This document shows positions 63,061-64,000 of a DNA stretch of 64,000 bases, piece by piece (the first letter of the stretch is position 1; each line of letters begins with the position of its first letter). Source of the stretch: Chitinophaga sancti (lineage in GTDB: Bacteria; Bacteroidota; Bacteroidia; Chitinophagales; Chitinophagaceae). A model generated the notes under the pieces. It was not told where the DNA came from. It saw only the letters and a list, made by a program, of their open reading frames with translations, and did not search any database. The translations under genes were made by a program, and so were the position numbers. Location of the stretch: the NCBI RefSeq assembly GCF_034087045.1, contig NZ_CP139247.1:3808001-3872000 (forward strand), in the 5' to 3' direction.

Positions 63061-63133
63061 TTCTGGAATTATTAAGGCTATTTTGGAATTATTTTATGAC
63101 TATTCTGGAATTATGTTAAGCCTTTTCAGGAAT
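63061..63133 (+). repeat. Four direct repeats of TGGAATTAT, 20-22 bp apart
   Basis: GGAATTAT starts at 63065, 63085, 63107 and 63129, each preceded by TTYTG/TTCA-like bases. The spacing is close to two helical turns. They lie between the kinase remnant and the antiporter gene, about 85-150 bases before the antiporter start. They could be a regulator-binding array. Confidence 0.65.
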
Positions 63134-63216
63134 TATGTATCTGTGCATACCAGCAATCCATTGCCTGCTACTTCCAGCTTTCTTTAAAAACATTCAAACC
63201 AAAATCGTTCGCCCAT

Positions 63217-64000
63217 ATGCATTTTACCTTTACGGTTTACATTGGAATTTTACTCGTGATCCTGTTTTTAGTGATGATCGCCGGGCGACTAAAAATCTCT
63301 TATCCAATAGTATTAGTAATCGGAGGGTTGGCGATAAGCTTCATCCCTGGATTACCAAAGATCAGTATCGATCCTGAATTGATCTTCCTGATCTTCTTAC
63401 CTCCATTATTATATGAAGCCGCCTGGCATACGAGCTGGAAAGAACTCTGGCGGTGGCGGCGTATTGTGAGTTCATTTGCATTTTTAATAGTACTCCTCAC
63501 ATCGGGCGTGATTGCGATTGTATCGAGTAACCTCATTCCCGGTTTTACGCTGGCATTGGGCTTCTTATTGGGAGGGATTATTTCACCGCCGGATGCGGTA
63601 GCTGCTACGACCGTATTAAAAGAAGTAAAAGTACCGAGGTCACTGGTGAATATACTGGAAGGCGAGAGTTTGTTGAATGATGCTTCCAGTTTGATTGTGT
63701 TCAGGTTTGCACTGATCTCTGTGGCGACAGGGAAATTTGTATTTCATGAGGCGGTGACGAGTTTCTTTTTAGTGATATCGATGGGAATATTGGTCGGCCT
63801 GGCAGTGGGGATGATCTTTTATGCGATTCATAGATGGTTGCCTACGAATGCGAGTATGGATACGGTGTTGACATTTGTAGCGCCTTATGTGATGTATATC
63901 ACAGCGGAAAGCATGCATTTTTCGGGGGTATTGGCCGTGGTGACGGGTGGATTATTTATGTCGAATAAGAGTCATCATTTCCTGTCGCATCTGAGTAGAA
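63217..64000 (+). CDS. Na+/H+ antiporter, CPA1 family (partial)
   Basis: Translation from ATG 63217 stays open to the window end (261 codons). It begins MHFTFTVYIGILLVILFLVM and has GLAISFIPGLPKISIDPEL, IFLPPLLYEAAWHTSWKEL, GGIISPPDAVAATTVLKE and ILEGESLLNDASSLIVFRFA. These are the membrane helices and acidic ND/EGESLLND motif of CPA1/NhaP-type exchangers. It exports Na+ or K+ for protons. The C-terminal part lies beyond the window. Confidence 0.92.
   Translation, partial: MHFTFTVYIGILLVILFLVMIAGRLKISYPIVLVIGGLAISFIPGLPKISIDPELIFLIFLPPLLYEAAWHTSWKELWRWRRIVSSFAFLIVLLTSGVIAIVSSNLIPGFTLALGFLLGGIISPPDAVAATTVLKEVKVPRSLVNILEGESLLNDASSLIVFRFALISVATGKFVFHEAVTSFFLVISMGILVGLAVGMIFYAIHRWLPTNASMDTVLTFVAPYVMYITAESMHFSGVLAVVTGGLFMSNKSHHFLSHLSR

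Overview
The window looks like a chromosomal segment from a member of the Bacteroidota, most likely Chitinophagaceae and Chitinophaga-like. This is inferred from two SusC/SusD pairs, an ECF sigma/FecR/STN-TonB cascade, secreted multi-domain glycosidases, TAnnTTTG-type promoter elements and very large RHS-repeat proteins. No rRNA or tRNA gene was recognised.

Region 1 (1-16.8 kb) is an array of rearranged Rhs polymorphic-toxin cassettes. Nearly the same Rhs core is present at least five times, each copy ending in a different C-terminal tip: JAMM-like, phospholipase A2-like, a type-44-like tip and an HExxxH metallopeptidase-like tip, plus one tip-less copy. Small immunity-type genes follow the tips: lipoproteins, two-TM proteins, a CPxC zinc protein and TonB_C-like proteins. 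Most copies are broken by deletions, frameshifts or internal duplications. Displaced toxin tails still overlap their immunity genes, and a group II intron remnant lies among them.

Region 2 (16.8-24.1 kb) is mobile and regulatory. It holds a complete IS5-type element with a frameshifted transposase, an AT-rich operon with a LytTR regulator, an 11-bp tandem repeat, an IS3-type element, and a four-gene module with a winged-helix-like protein and a DnaC-like AAA+ ATPase. That module is followed by TACGACA inverted repeats.

Region 3 (24.1-33 kb) is a graveyard of the same toxin system: two copies of a 5'-truncated Fic-like gene, decayed Rhs cores, an IS5 relic, toxin tails, orphan immunity genes, an Imm35/YrhB-like pseudogene, a DUF5071 gene and a DUF1801/YdeI-like gene.

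Region 4 (33-48 kb) is ordinary chromosome with glycan-use genes. It contains a SusC/SusD pair divergent from a GH43 enzyme, dusB, a PP2C-like phosphatase, a giant GH27-GH51 fusion enzyme and a DEDD exonuclease.

Region 5 (48-60 kb) is one apparent regulated locus: ECF sigma factor, six sequence repeats, FecR anti-sigma, STN-containing SusC, SusD, two glycerophosphodiesterases, a purple acid phosphatase and a di-heme peroxidase with an imelysin-like N-terminus. Together they suggest uptake and hydrolysis of an organophosphate ligand. Region 6 (60-64 kb) has a lipoprotein, an acyltransferase, a 3-methyladenine glycosylase, a broken kinase/Thg1 fusion and the start of a Na+/H+ antiporter.

A recurring oddity is tandem duplication of gene 3' ends, seen at dusB/PP2C, at the sigma factor and at the Thg1-like gene.
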